From positions 9,040,512-9,104,511 of the forward strand of contig OX465102.1 of assembly GCA_949987565.1 (NCBI GenBank): a stretch of 64,000 nucleotides of DNA, given 5' to 3'. A model generated the notes under the pieces. The model ran no database searches and was not told where the DNA came from. It worked only from the letters and a program-made list of their open reading frames with translations. Every line of letters begins with the position of its first letter. The stretch's first letter is position 1. Origin of the DNA: Luidia sarsii (Eukaryota > Echinodermata > Asteroidea > Paxillosida > Luidiidae). This document shows, one piece after another, positions 12,713 through 23,139 of the stretch. A program made the translations under genes and the position numbers.

Positions 12713-13719
12713 ATAATTCTGTGACAATTCAACACGCTCTTGTAGCTGACCGTCACAGATTGGAACGAAATTCGCTGTGCTGATTGGACTCCTTGAGAAA
12801 CCCCCAGAACCAAGAAATTGTATGTAAATCGGTAAAGTAGTTGTTGAGATATGGGTTAACAAACGTTTGACTAATTAGCATTTGAAAGCTCTTGAATTTG
12901 CCTTCATTTCAAAACATTAAACCAAATTTCTACAATCTACCGTGAACAAATTACGTAAAGATTTGACCTTTGACCATGATTTTTTGTAAATGCGTAATTT
13001 TTTTTAATTTTTTTATTTTTCTTTCAAAACTAACAATGTAATCATCATTCCCTGAAAGATTTGGGATGGGCACTCATGGTTTTGGATTAACAGCCATTTG
13101 ACTTTGTATGTCAGTTAATTTCTCATCAGTAGTGTATTCTACTCCACACCACCAGGGTGGCATTGTTTTTAAGTACATGTACTGCATTGTACTCTACATG
13201 TTTGCACTGTACATAATTATACAGTGCACTTGTATATTGCACAAAATGGAGTTTTTCTTCTTACTAGTGAGTGTTACAAAAATCATAAAACCAAAACTGT
13301 AAGAGTACCCAGCCCAAATCCTTCACGGAATGATGCTTATATTGTCAGCTTTGAATGAAAAATTAAATAAATATAAAAATCAAGGCCAAAGGTCATATCT
13401 TTACGTAATTATTTTGAGGTACATGTACATTGTAGAAATTTGGTTTAATGTTTTTAAATGAAGGCCAATTCGAGAGCTTTCAAATGGTGTCAATTTTATT
13501 TCTGTAGTTGCTTTTCTTTTCAAGATAGAGCTGTACAAACACAGCTGGTAATTGTGATTAGTCAAAAGTTCGTTAACCCGTATCTCAAAAACTACTTGAC
13601 CGATTTACATAGATTTTACGTTCAGGGGGTTTCTCAAGGAGTCCAATCAGCACAGCGAATTTTGTTCCAATCTGTGACGGTCAGGTCCAAAAGCATTGTG
13701 AAGTGACACAGAATTAATG
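12713..13719. mobile_element. Foldback (long inverted repeat) element of about 1 kb
   Basis: The left arm, about 12713-12990, is repeated in inverted orientation at about 13385-13719. Shared blocks include CTGACCGTCACAGATTGG, GGAGTCCAATCAGCAC, AGAAACCCCC, a TTTGAAAGCTCTTGAATT-like stretch and TTTACGTAA with GACCTTTG. The right arm has about 70 extra bases (near 13487-13555) that the left lacks. The centre, roughly 13000-13380, is single-copy AT-rich DNA with no transposase. This is the structure of a non-autonomous foldback/MITE-like element. I could not define a target-site duplication. Confidence 0.8.
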
Positions 13720-13819
13720 TGCAAGGAACATTAAGGCTGACAATTTAGGGATGGATTTCATAGTTTGGATTTTGATAAGCATTGGGGCAAAATGGCAAGT
13801 GGATATAAATTGAACAAAA

Positions 13820-13905
13820 AAAATATCTCTGCCTTTGAGAAAGGCCTGCCTTTGAGAAAGGTCCTGCTAGGATCAAAACGTCAGGCCCACTAAATTTAAA
13901 AAATA
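13820..13905 (+). repeat. Penelope terminal motif relic
   Basis: Plus-strand copy of the PLE pLTR end. A GCCTTTGAGAAAGG hairpin occurs in tandem duplicate, followed by TCCTGCTAGGA, ATCAAAACGTC and AGGCCCACTAAATTT. It is the reverse-complement arrangement of the copies at 7771-7810 and 63801-63840. No PLE coding sequence adjoins it. Confidence 0.75.
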
Positions 13906-14655
13906 GATATCCACAGACACTACTGCTATGGTTTGTCAGGTAATTGTTCTACGGTAGGGACAGAGGAAGTGGAACACACTGATCCTGGATGTAAAATTTT
14001 TCATTCAACTCCATAGAACCCACTGGATAGGACAAGTTAGAAAATTAAATGGGAAAAAAACAAAGCAGTATAAATTTGAATTTGAACAAAATGACAAAAA
14101 TTCATTGCTACAAAGCACAACCTCACCTCAATTTGAGTTTGGTTGACCTCAGGAGCATCTTAATTCACTGCAAGAACCTTCAAGGGGATGCTAAAATGGA
14201 AACAAACAAATCCTTTCAATGCATAATTTATCAAGCATTGCATTTTAGATACAGTAATGCATTATTTGCATTCTCAAAGGGGTAGTAAAACGGAACTTGA
14301 AAACATCAAAACGAGGATCGAGCCTTTTGATGACACACCGAGGATTATCAAAATGATAAAACTTCTCTTTTTTCACGTCAGGGTACGCTGATATTGACGA
14401 TAAAAAATTGAGATTTTAGCGGAAAATGACGTATTCATGAAAAACCTAACTACAATTTGAACGTGGCGGGCGCTGTTCACTGGTATCCTGTGGCTGTGCG
14501 CAACGTGAGTTTACGAGTACACCACGCGAACTGTGCCGAAAATCAGTGAAAGTTATGACGTCAACTGTAGTAAACAGTATCGTGTACATTAGTATTGTCA
14601 GTACGTGATTGTGTAAGTGTACATGCACTATTATTGTTAACGCTGACAACAATCA
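13906..14655. other. No supported feature
   Basis: Mixed AT-rich to moderately GC sequence without a recognisable domain. It lies upstream of the THAP frame and may hold its promoter or first exon, but I cannot point to either. Confidence 0.45.
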
Positions 14656-14661
14656 TTATCT

Positions 14662-15042
14662 TGCACTCGAACGGATGAGAAATATCCCGATGTAAATGTT
14701 TTCGTGTTCCCCCAAAATGGAAATTTACGTCGACAATGGGTGCGATTCGTGCAGACAACGCGGTCCGACTTCAAGCTCAGCCAAGTAACGGATGTTTCGA
14801 AGATTTGCAGTGCGCATTTCGATGGCGACTACCAGGACCAGACGTCCAGAATGGTGATGGAAATGGGCTTCAAGGCGGTCTTCCGGCTGAAGGCAGGAGT
14901 GCTGCCGTCTCTGAAATCGCCGAGTGGCGGCAGCGGGAAGCCATCGACGTCAGCTGGACCGGCCCGTTGTAACGGTGTACACAGACACCATCTACATGTA
15001 GATAATGTAATCCCTTTGAAGCCAAAGCGCATGCTCGCATGA
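14662..15042 (+). pseudogene. THAP zinc-finger domain, start unresolved
   Basis: The frame contains most of a THAP DNA-binding domain. It has one Cys at 14662 (CTRTDEKYPD), the VFVFP segment, the conserved RRQWVRFV tryptophan, SKICSAHF (the second-half Cys and His of the C2CH zinc site) and a final FRLKAGVLPSL. The first zinc-ligand Cys, expected two to four residues earlier, is missing: the upstream codons read QQSLS after a TGA at 14644. There is no AUG in frame, so an upstream exon or a mutated start is needed. After the domain come a Ser/Gly/Pro linker and a stop at 15040-15042. THAP domains bind DNA and occur in P-element-like transposases and host regulators. The exons at 17.0 and 17.7 kb suggest the former kind of context. 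Confidence 0.65.
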
Positions 15043-15349
15043 GTGGTAGTAAACAGTGAAATCAAGACTAAATTGTAAACATGTAATTCTGACGTTCTCA
15101 ATTAAGCCAATCAATAAAGCAACCAATCGTGTTAATCATTGTTGACAAAATCACGCCAATGGCAGTCTACTAATCTTTGATTGTGTAACTGTCCGTTACA
15201 CCGTCCAAGCAAACGCAGTCAGGCTTTCGCGAATCGGGAACGTCAAAGGGTAGGCCTATGCCATTATTGCATTGATTATGCCATTATGATTGTCAATAAT
15301 GTGTGCACAGTATGTTACTAGTAAAGTAGTGTGAATGATGTTCATGTAA

Positions 15350-15540
15350 TATGTACTACTACTAGTAATAGTTAGTAGTACTAGAAGTAGTACTAGAAGT
15401 TAAAGTAGAAGTACTACTAGTAGTACTACTTACTAGTACTGGTACTAGTACTAGTAGTAGTAGTACTACTACTACTAATACTTACTAGTATAGTACTACT
15501 ACTACTAATTTACTATACTAGTACTAGAGACTACTGCCAC
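15350..15540. repeat. TAGTAC-type microsatellite
   Basis: Irregular CTAGTA/GTAGTACTACT tract of the same composition as 4120-4415, without a fixed longer unit. Confidence 0.85.
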
Positions 15541-15749
15541 TACTGGGCCAAGTCATGTCCGGAATGCAGACAGCAGACTTACTTCAATTCAATACTTGTC
15601 CATTATTTATGGCATTAGTTCTAGTTAGTAATACTAGTACTTTTAGTAGTTGTTCACATAATTCTGGGAAAATATGCTAGAATAATGAGTCTTCTGTTCC
15701 CACTGAAAAGTGAAAATAGTGTTGTCCTCCATGTTGCAACATTTGTTTT

Positions 15750-15788
15750 AAAAAAGGGTCACTTGTCAGGTCCAAGTTACTCGGACTA
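15750..15788. repeat. Half copy of a foldback MITE
   Basis: Right-end half matching the TIR of the 143-bp MITE at 47544-47686: AAAAAGGGTCACTTGTC, then GGTCCAAGTTACTCGGACTA. The inverted partner arm is absent. Confidence 0.7.
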
Positions 15789-15799
15789 GCCGGCTATAA

Positions 15800-16980
15800 T
15801 TAATTTTTGCAGAACTTTTCTCGACTGAATTGTCTGGAATACATAGCCCTTAAAATGATGTTTTTGGGTGGTTTTTTTTAGGTACTTGCTGAAGCAATCG
15901 CAGATTATGATCAGAAAGTCCAATGCCACAGACTCAAGCTCTGCAGAGGTTAGTCCTGTGCAAGATGAAGCGCAGATATGTCATCTCGAGCTCCATCAGA
16001 ATTCACATTACACTTACAGTTTATTATAAAAAGGAGATTTTTTTGTCATGATTCATGTTAAATGACAAGATTTGAAATTTTTCATGGTGGAAACTGCAGA
16101 ACCACACTCCATCTCTTGAAATATATGTGCTACATAGTGCATGATGTCACTGTACTCACTGTAAACTATCCACTTGTTTTCTAATGTCCATAGTAACGAG
16201 CATATCAGTCTATTAGGTTTCAAATCCACTCTCCCAAAAAACGTACACATGGAAATTTTCGCCGTATTCATTGGTAGGGTCGTGTATCTCAAGGAACTCT
16301 GGAGTATACAGAAGTATCTGAAGGAACTTTGGAGTCTACAGAAGTATCTGATGATACCTGAAGTGAAAGCATCAAAGACTCAAGTCCCCAAGAGCCTCGA
16401 GAGGTTAGATTCGATGCGCGAGCCGCTACCAAGACTTGTTTTTCAACTGTACTTGAATAATTATATATACAAAAATGTTGCAACTGCTTGAATATTACAT
16501 TACAACAATATTACATGCTACAGTTGAAGACAGTTTTGCTTTGAACTTTTGAAGAGTATCTAACATGACTTTAAATCTGGGCTTATATCTATCCCCCTTC
16601 TGTAAATGGGGTGGGCGGGAATAGTTATGGTAGTAACCCTCATCCAGTAATTTTTACACTGTGCAAATCATGTTGATATTTGTTTCATGTAAAGGACCAA
16701 GCAACACAAACCATAGCTCGATGAAGATGCACAATCGTAAGGAGGGTCATTAAGCATAACATCTATGGGGCCTTATCTCGACCTCCACACAGATCAAAGA
16801 AAACCCAGACCCGCAAACCAAAAAAAGGGTTCCATCCACTGAAAAAAGGTACAAAGCTTAAGATATATGTTACAACTTATGTCAAATTATAAATAAAAGG
16901 GGAATTTGATTGGCACACAAATGAAAATGTTTTGGAATGTATCAGTCTTTCATTGTTTTAAGTGTTGAAAATTAACTGTT
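15800..16980. other. No supported gene; small 30-bp duplication
   Basis: AT-rich sequence, possibly intronic between the THAP frame and the 17.0-kb exon. A GGAACT(C/T)TGGAGT..ACAGAAGTATCTGA unit is tandemly duplicated at about 16291-16350. No other structure was seen. Confidence 0.5.
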
Positions 16981-16999
16981 TTATTTTTGGTGGACCAGG

Positions 17000-17380
17000 C
17001 ATCCGATCTGATCAGCACACTGATTGTGAGCTAGTGAAAGGCTCATCCTTGGGTCTTCTGCCGTTAGACCATCTAGATGAAACTTGCCAGCCTATCTCTG
17101 ACATCCGACAGGGGCAGGTTTGTCAATCTGTCCAACCAAAGCAGCCGAGTCAAACTAGCCCGCCAACGGATCCCAGTGATCCAATCAGCCAGTCCAAATC
17201 ACCTAGCAAGGTCATTCAAGACCGCCTTGACACCACATCCAGGAAACTCAGCCCTGTCAAGCAACTCAGTCTACCCAGCTCTGACCGAAATCCTTCACAG
17301 CATCATATTGAAAGTGAAGGTGAAAGTGACTACATTCCATCCGACTATGATAGCTCAGACACCTACTCTCAGTCAAGGTA
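17000..17380 (+). CDS. Exon-like Ser/Pro/Gln-rich acidic linker of the THAP-linked gene
   Basis: An open stretch follows a plausible acceptor (GGTGGACCAG at about 16990-16999) and runs to a donor (TCAAG|GTAACA at about 17381). The peptide is rich in Ser, Pro and Gln, with short acidic clusters at the end (ESEGESDYIPSDYDSSDTYS). This composition is typical of the linker between a THAP domain and the catalytic part in transposon-derived THAP proteins. It lies between the THAP frame at 14.7 kb and the conserved piece at 17.7 kb, on the same strand, so I read all three as parts of one decayed gene. Homology of the linker itself cannot be shown by eye. Confidence 0.45.
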
Positions 17381-17719
17381 ACATTTATTTATTGATCAGC
17401 AATCAGAATCTCAAACATCAATGAAAAATAATCATGTTTTTCAGTTGTGTTCTGCAGTGTCGCCTAACATTGATTTCATGTAAAATTGATTTTTGTCACC
17501 TGTGGGGGTAAAACACGACTTGGCATGTTGCAAAGGGTACGTAAATTTTTTTGTTATGTGTAGTTTTGTATGCATTCCATTCTAAACAGATGAGATGAAC
17601 ACCTGAGTAACAACAATACACCCACTATCTAAAAAATGTATATAAATTTCAGTATCTAAATATACCAAGTATAAACAAATCTAACAAAATGTACACATGG
17701 TTTTTGTCTCTGAATTAAG

Positions 17720-17980
17720 GATTGAAGAAGAAACTATTGAAAGTTTCAAAACTCTCTGGATGTGATGATGTCATGGGGTGGGTCCACAGCATAACCAACC
17801 ACTTGTACTGGGTTGCTGCATCAACCCCTGGCGGTGACGGAGAACTGATGTTGGCCAAGTTTGACAGCATCTTCAATCACATAATGGATGTACACATTCA
17901 TGACTCTCCCCTCTTCCCTGAATGTGCCCATGCGCCACTTCTGGAGCCACGGGAATGGATTAACCCTAACCCCCGAGGCC
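17720..17980 (+). pseudogene. C-terminal fragment of a THAP-linked metazoan transposon-type protein
   Basis: The frame begins after an AG acceptor (ATTAAG at 17714-17719) with GLKKKLLKVSKLSGCDD. It continues with WVHSITNHLYWVAASTP, GDGELMLAKF, FNHIMDVH, CAHAPL and REWINP. These blocks match my memory of a large uncharacterised metazoan family in which an upstream catalytic segment precedes a GLKKKL...W...I.NHLYWCAASTP...G..L..KW...L.H block. The catalytic segment that should precede it is absent between 17381 and 17719. Downstream the frame runs straight into AATCCTCC satellite sequence. It is a fragment and probably non-functional. Confidence 0.6.
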
Positions 17981-17984
17981 AAAT

Positions 17985-18790
17985 TACTGTGGACCATCCC
18001 AAATCTTCCAAAATCCTCCAACTTACGACATAAAAAATTGCATTCAGCCTCAATCCTCCAAAATCTTCCAATATTTTGTACACTACATGAAATGAGTGGT
18101 GCCCACTGCCTCAATCCTCCCAAATCCTCCATGAACCAACCCCTCACCAGGAAATGCTCAGCAGCCGTGGGTAAACTGTCCCACGAATCTTTTGCTGGAT
18201 CCTGCTAGACATTCCAACTCCTCACCAGGAAATGACCAGCAGTCTGTGGGTGAACTGTCCCACAAATTTTTGGCTCAAGCCTGCTAGACATTCCAACTCC
18301 TCACCAGGAAATGCTCAGCAGCCCGTGGGTAAACTCGCCCTCGAATTGTTGGCTCCAGCCTGCTAGACATTCCAACACCTCCCCAGGGAATGGCCAGCAG
18401 CCCGTGGGTAAACTGTCCCACGAATCTTTTGCTGGATCCTGCTAGACATTCCAACTCCTCACCAGGAAATGACCAGCAGTCTGTGGGTAAACTGTCCCAC
18501 GAATGTTTGGCTCAAGCCTGCTAGACATTCCAACTCCTCACCAGGAAATGCTCAGCAGCCCGTGGGTAAACTGTCCCACGAATGTTTTGCTGGATCCTGC
18601 TAGACATTCCAACTCCTCACCAGGAAATGACCAGCAGTCCGTGGGTAAACTGTCCCACGAATGTTTTGCTGAATCCTGGTAGACATTCCAACTCCTCACC
18701 AGGAAATGCTCAGCAGCCCGTGGGTAAACTGTCCCACTAATGCTTTGGCAGGAGCATGCTAGACATTCCAACACCTCAACAGACCATGGG
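17985..18790. repeat. Composite satellite, left copy
   Basis: The array starts with CCTCAATCCTCCAAAATCTTCC-type units (about 17995-18130). It continues as about eight tandem copies of a roughly 79-bp unit: GCTAGACATTCCAACTCCTC, then ACCAGGAAATG, CAGCAGCCCGTGGGTAAACT, GTCCCACGAAT. Copies differ by point changes such as GCTCAGC versus ACCAGC. The same two-part order recurs in the same orientation at 22250-22975, beyond the piggyBac gene. Confidence 0.9.
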
Positions 18791-18874
18791 GAAGGGTGGG
18801 GTGGGAAGGTATGCATGGCTCATACATTACTTAGCGCTGAATGGTGATCAGCTCAGTTATAATCATTGCCACAG

Positions 18875-19260
18875 ATTTTTTTTTTTTGGGGGGGGTGGGG
18901 TATAGCTGGCTAGCTGGAGGTTGAGATGGTGGTGCTGGTGTTTGAGGAGAGCTGGCTGGCTGGCTGGCTAGCTGGAGGTAGAGATGGTGGTGCTGGTGTT
19001 TGAAGAGAGCTGGCTGGCTGGCTAGCTGGAGGTGGAGATGGTGGTGCTGGTGTTTGAGGAGAGCTGGCTGGCTGGCTGGCTAGCTGGAGGTAGAGATGGT
19101 GGTGCTGGTGTTTGAAGAGAGCTGGCTGGCTGGCTAGCTGGAGGTGGAGATGGTGGTGCTGGTGTTTGAAGAGAGCTGGCTGGCTGGCTACATGTAGCTG
19201 GAGGTGGAGATGGTGGTGCTGGCATTTGTAGAGGGCTGGCTGGCTAGCTGGAGGCGGATG
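18875..19260. repeat. GGCT-rich minisatellite downstream of the piggyBac gene
   Basis: After a T10/G-rich run, six to seven copies of a 54-62 bp unit occur (GGCTGGCTAGCTGGAGGT, then GAGATGGTGGTGCTGGTGTTTG). Unit length varies by whole GGCT steps. It ends about 190 bp before the piggyBac stop codon. The long open frames across it are repeat artefacts. Confidence 0.88.
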
Positions 19261-19450
19261 TGGCGGTGGTGGCAGTGGAGAGGGATACCGGCAATCCTCG
19301 GGTCTTACTACGCCACTGGTGTCCCGAGAGGTCGGGCCGTGTACCCTGCAGTTTAAGAGCCCGGGCTCCGCCGGCTGATTCGCAGGCCCGCAACACCTCC
19401 CGGATGATGACACGTGGCGCAGTACGACCCAAGGTTGCGGTATCAGCCGG

Positions 19451-21814
19451 CTACTCGGAGGTGGAGGTGGAGGTCAGCTGCTCAAAGGCCGCATGGAAGA
19501 GCGCGAAGCACCTGCCTGGGCATAGATGTACCCCGCAGACAGGGCAACCGCTCCTCGTGGTCTTAGTGCGGCCTTTGGGGGTCACACCCCCGTGCAGTCG
19601 GCACCACCTGCACCGCTTGGGGTACATCCCGGGCATCTTGGAACAATAATGCCCCTTGATGGCGGTGCAGGAAGTAGCCCTGGACTGGCGGAAGTTTTCT
19701 GTGGATGCGGTGGTGTAGCCCGCTATCAACTCAGTGGCCAGGGTCACAACGAAGGAGGAGTGGGACATCTTCGATGTGGATGAAGCAACATCGCTTTCGT
19801 CATCGTTGTCTTCATCGCTGTCTCCACCCTCCTTCATGTGGTGTTGTTTGTAACTGATCCACGAGTTGACGCGGGCAATATCCAACAGAAAATACATAAT
19901 TTTCTTCCACCAGAACTGGGCTTTCCGACTGCACGTGAAGTATGACCGCAGCTGATCGTTGCGGTCAACTCCGCCCATGTGCCGGATATAATCCAGCACT
20001 TGGGGTGGTGCTGGGATGGACGTGACCCGCAACCGCCCAGCCTCGTTGGGGATCTTGCGCTGGGCGATGTGGACGTTGGGGTCACGCCAACCCTGATGGC
20101 CGGTGGAGATGGTCATCATTACCTTGGAGTCCCTCCAGACCGCAACGACGAGGGGGCCGTTCTGCCGGACGTAGAAGGTGCCACGTGGTGTCTTGGCCAT
20201 CTCCTTCATTCGGGCGTTGTCCTGGCTTTTGATAAGATCCTTGGGGAGATGCTTGCTGGTGGACTTCACTGCTCCCGTGAAGTAGATCTTGCAGCTGAGC
20301 AACTCCCTCGCCAGGGCCACAGAAGAATACAGACGGTCGGTGTACAGGTGGTAGTACATGGAACGATGGTGCTTGATGAGGGAGGTCACAATCCCTGCCA
20401 TGGTGATTTTTTGGGAGGGATGCACCTGGAAATTCAACATGTACCCAGTCGAGGCCTCTGCCAAAGCATACACCTTGAAGCCAGCTCTTATTGGCTTCAT
20501 TGGCATGAAGAACTTCTTGACATTGGCTTTGAAGCCACGATACTTGATCATGGCTTCGTCAATGGAAAGGGCCTGTCTTGGGTTGTACTTCTGTACGCAC
20601 CTGTTCCGGACCTCATCCCACATGGGTTGTACGGGGTACAGGGGATGGGTCTTCATGTACATATACCTGTCACCTTTGTCTCGTATCTTCTGCGGGTCCT
20701 TTTGAGGGTCGCTGCAGCACCAGGAGCAGTTCAGCTGGTCGAAGCGGTTCCTGGACATGGTCATACTGATGAGTTTGTTGTGAAGACCAGGATGGGTGGA
20801 CCAGTACTGGCGATAACTGGCCACCTTCACAACACCCATCAGCAGGTGCATGCCCAGGAACGCTCGCATCTCCGCCAAGGATGTCGCCCTCTGTCCGGCA
20901 GAATGGAGCTTTTGGCTCGTCCACTCCACCATTTTCGTCATGAGGAGGATGGGAAAAAACCTCAAAAAATAGTGGAGTGGAGAGGTCCCTCGGTGGAAAG
21001 TGGGGCCAGGTGGAGCTGATCCCCGGAAGTGGTGGATGTTGCGCTCACTTAGCGCTCTGCTCCACCCGTCCCCATCCTCCGGGTAGTCGGGCTGGTAGGC
21101 AGAGGGTGGGTCAGGGTCGTTGTCTGACCACGGAGAAGTGGTGCGGGAAGTTGTAGCCTTCCTCCTGCCAGTGCCAGCCTTCTTCTTTCTGACAGTGGGC
21201 TCCGGGATGTCAGAGATGTCAGTTTCAGCCTCCTCCTCTGAACTGCCACCACTGCCTGAAGAGCATTGGAGGTCTATGGCGTCATCCAGGAACTCTGCCT
21301 CACTGCCAGAAGAACTTTCAACCAAGGCGCGGTAGTGCTTCCTGCTTCTGGTGATGCCAGCCTCCACTGCACTGCTTCGGAGAGCAGCCCGAAGCTCTTG
21401 CTCCTTTGCCTTGCGCTGCCGTCTTCGATACCCCTTATCGCGGTGCTTTGGCAGAGGGGCTTTCCCCTTCCCTTTTGGAGCCACCTTCTTGCCCTTCGGA
21501 ACCTCCTCCTCTGAAGTATTGAAGAAGTCTCCTCCCTCAGACGAGGCCATCAGCTCCTCATCATCCTCCATGCTCCCCTCCGCGATGCTCCACTCCTCGC
21601 TGCCACTGCTGGACTCCTTCTCCTTTCTCTTCTTGTCACCTCTCTTCTTCTTCTTGGTAGTCTTCACTACTTCCTCCATCTCCTCGTCAGAACTGCACTC
21701 CTTGCGCTCCTTTCTCTTCCTTCTCTTTCTTCCTTCCCCCATGACGGTCGACAGGAATATGGATTTCTCCTCCTTTGACATAGACTGTTGCAAAGCTTGC
21801 ACTTCTCTCATCAT
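19451..21814 (-). CDS. piggyBac transposase (PGBD-like), intact 787 codons
   Basis: A single uninterrupted frame encodes a DDD cut-and-paste transposase. Residues 1-230 are a Lys/Arg- and Glu/Ser-rich disordered region with nuclear-localisation-like runs. The catalytic fold follows: AFLGMHLLMGVVK near 318-330, SIDEAMIKYRG with Asp 419, YTDRLYSS with Asp 493, and GGVDRNDQLRSYF with Asp 617 and Asp 620. These correspond to the family's catalytic D268, D346, D447 and adjacent D450. The C-terminus, about 716-770, is a cysteine-rich zinc-binding domain (CSKMPG, CRWCRLHGG, CPVCGVHLC, C769). Length is above the usual 550-650 because of the N-terminus. A TATA box lies 50 bp upstream. I found no TTAA-flanked terminal repeats, so it may be a young copy with unseen ends or a domesticated gene. 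Confidence 0.93.
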   Translation of the reverse strand: MMREVQALQQSMSKEEKSIFLSTVMGEGRKRRKRKERKECSSDEEMEEVVKTTKKKKRGDKKRKEKESSSGSEEWSIAEGSMEDDEELMASSEGGDFFNTSEEEVPKGKKVAPKGKGKAPLPKHRDKGYRRRQRKAKEQELRAALRSSAVEAGITRSRKHYRALVESSSGSEAEFLDDAIDLQCSSGSGGSSEEEAETDISDIPEPTVRKKKAGTGRRKATTSRTTSPWSDNDPDPPSAYQPDYPEDGDGWSRALSERNIHHFRGSAPPGPTFHRGTSPLHYFLRFFPILLMTKMVEWTSQKLHSAGQRATSLAEMRAFLGMHLLMGVVKVASYRQYWSTHPGLHNKLISMTMSRNRFDQLNCSWCCSDPQKDPQKIRDKGDRYMYMKTHPLYPVQPMWDEVRNRCVQKYNPRQALSIDEAMIKYRGFKANVKKFFMPMKPIRAGFKVYALAEASTGYMLNFQVHPSQKITMAGIVTSLIKHHRSMYYHLYTDRLYSSVALARELLSCKIYFTGAVKSTSKHLPKDLIKSQDNARMKEMAKTPRGTFYVRQNGPLVVAVWRDSKVMMTISTGHQGWRDPNVHIAQRKIPNEAGRLRVTSIPAPPQVLDYIRHMGGVDRNDQLRSYFTCSRKAQFWWKKIMYFLLDIARVNSWISYKQHHMKEGGDSDEDNDDESDVASSTSKMSHSSFVVTLATELIAGYTTASTENFRQSRATSCTAIKGHYCSKMPGMYPKRCRWCRLHGGVTPKGRTKTTRSGCPVCGVHLCPGRCFALFHAAFEQLTSTSTSE

Positions 21815-21863
21815 TAGTTGGGCGTTCAGTGATGAACTGGGGACGTGTGGCAGTTTTCACTCG

Positions 21864-21871
21864 TATTTATA
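21864..21871 (-). promoter_or_regulatory. TATA box of the piggyBac gene
   Basis: TATAAATA on the minus strand lies about 50 bp upstream of the ATG at 21814, so transcription could begin close to the start codon in one exon. No CCAAT or initiator element is obvious. Confidence 0.5.
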
Positions 21872-22249
21872 GGAAAAATCATGGACCTATTACCCTAAAT
21901 TACACAATGTTATATAATTCTTTACAACATTTGTACAATGGTTTATTATGAAGCAATCAAATGTTCTGAAAACAAGTTTAGAATAACAAAATGAAAATTA
22001 AAATAACCTCTTTTTGAGTGGAATATTCCACAGACTTTTGAATGAACAAAGAGCTTGGGTTTCAACACAGTGCCGTTGGGGATGCACATGGTTTCATTGG
22101 AATTGTTTAGATTACATGTAGGTGCACTGTTCACACTCCAACAACTGACAAACATTAGGTACTAATTACCTAATAGCACCCCACCCCCATTCATACCTCC
22201 ACTGGATCAGAAAATGACCTTGGGTGAACTCACCCATGAACCCAGATAC

Positions 22250-22975
22250 ACTGCCAGACAAATCCTCCAACTCCTCCAAAATAAAAAAAAAACTCATTCA
22301 GCCTCAATCCTCCAAAATCTTCCAAATTTTGTACACTACTACATGAAATGAGTGGTGCCCACTGCCTCAATCCTCCCAATTCCTCCAACTTGTAAAATAC
22401 AAAACTCATTCAGCCTCAATCCTCCAAAATCTTCCAATATTTTATACATTACATGTGCCCACTGCCTCAATCCTCCCCAATCCTCCAACTTGTAAAATAC
22501 AAAACTCATTCAGCCTCAATCCTCCAAAATCTTCCAATATTTTGTACTCTACATGAAATGAGTGGTGCCCACTGCCTCAATCCTCCCAAATCCTCCATGA
22601 ACCAACCCCTCACCAGGAAATGCTCAGCAGCCCGTGGGTAAACTGTCCCACGAATCTTTTGCTGAGTCCTGCTAGACATTCCAACTCCTCACCAGGAAAT
22701 GCTCAGCAGCCCGTGGGTAAACTGTCCCACGAATTTTTGGCTCAAACCTGCTAGACATTCCAACACCTCACCAGGAAATGACCAGCAGTCCGTGGGTAAA
22801 CTGTCCCACAAATTTTTGGCTCAAGCCTGCTAGACATTCCAACTCCTCACCAGGAAATGACCAGCAGTCTGTGGGTAAACTCGCCCTCGAATTGTTGGCT
22901 CCAGCCTGCTAGACATTCCAACACCTCCCCAGGGATTGGCAAGCAGCCTTTGGGTAAACAAACTGTCCCATGAAT
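22250..22975. repeat. Composite satellite, right copy
   Basis: Same composition, order and orientation as 17985-18790. Three interleaved CCTCAATCCTCC/AAAATCTTCCAATATTTT blocks (22290-22590) are followed by four to five copies of the 79-bp GCTAGACATTCCAAC...GTGGGTAAACT unit. The run 22512-22640 nearly repeats 18045-18170. Confidence 0.9.
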
Positions 22976-23139
22976 GCAGTGCCAGTGACTGATACACATG
23001 TGCATGGACACCATCAACCTGACATGCAATAAACAAAGGGAGTACCCTGCATGGGGGCAACTACATGTACACATACACTGTACAGTACAACAAAAACGCT
23101 GTGTGGACAACAACCTGTTAGTCTTACACCCACAGTATC

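Noticed and set aside
18910..19413. Long Ser/Gln/Pro- and His-rich open frames on the minus strand
   Set aside because: They are translations of the GGCT minisatellite, whose unit length keeps several frames open. There is no domain and no start context.
19979..21019. 346-codon plus-strand open frame opposite the piggyBac gene
   Set aside because: It lies wholly within the piggyBac coding region on the other strand, where GC-rich codons keep the antisense open. No homology is visible.
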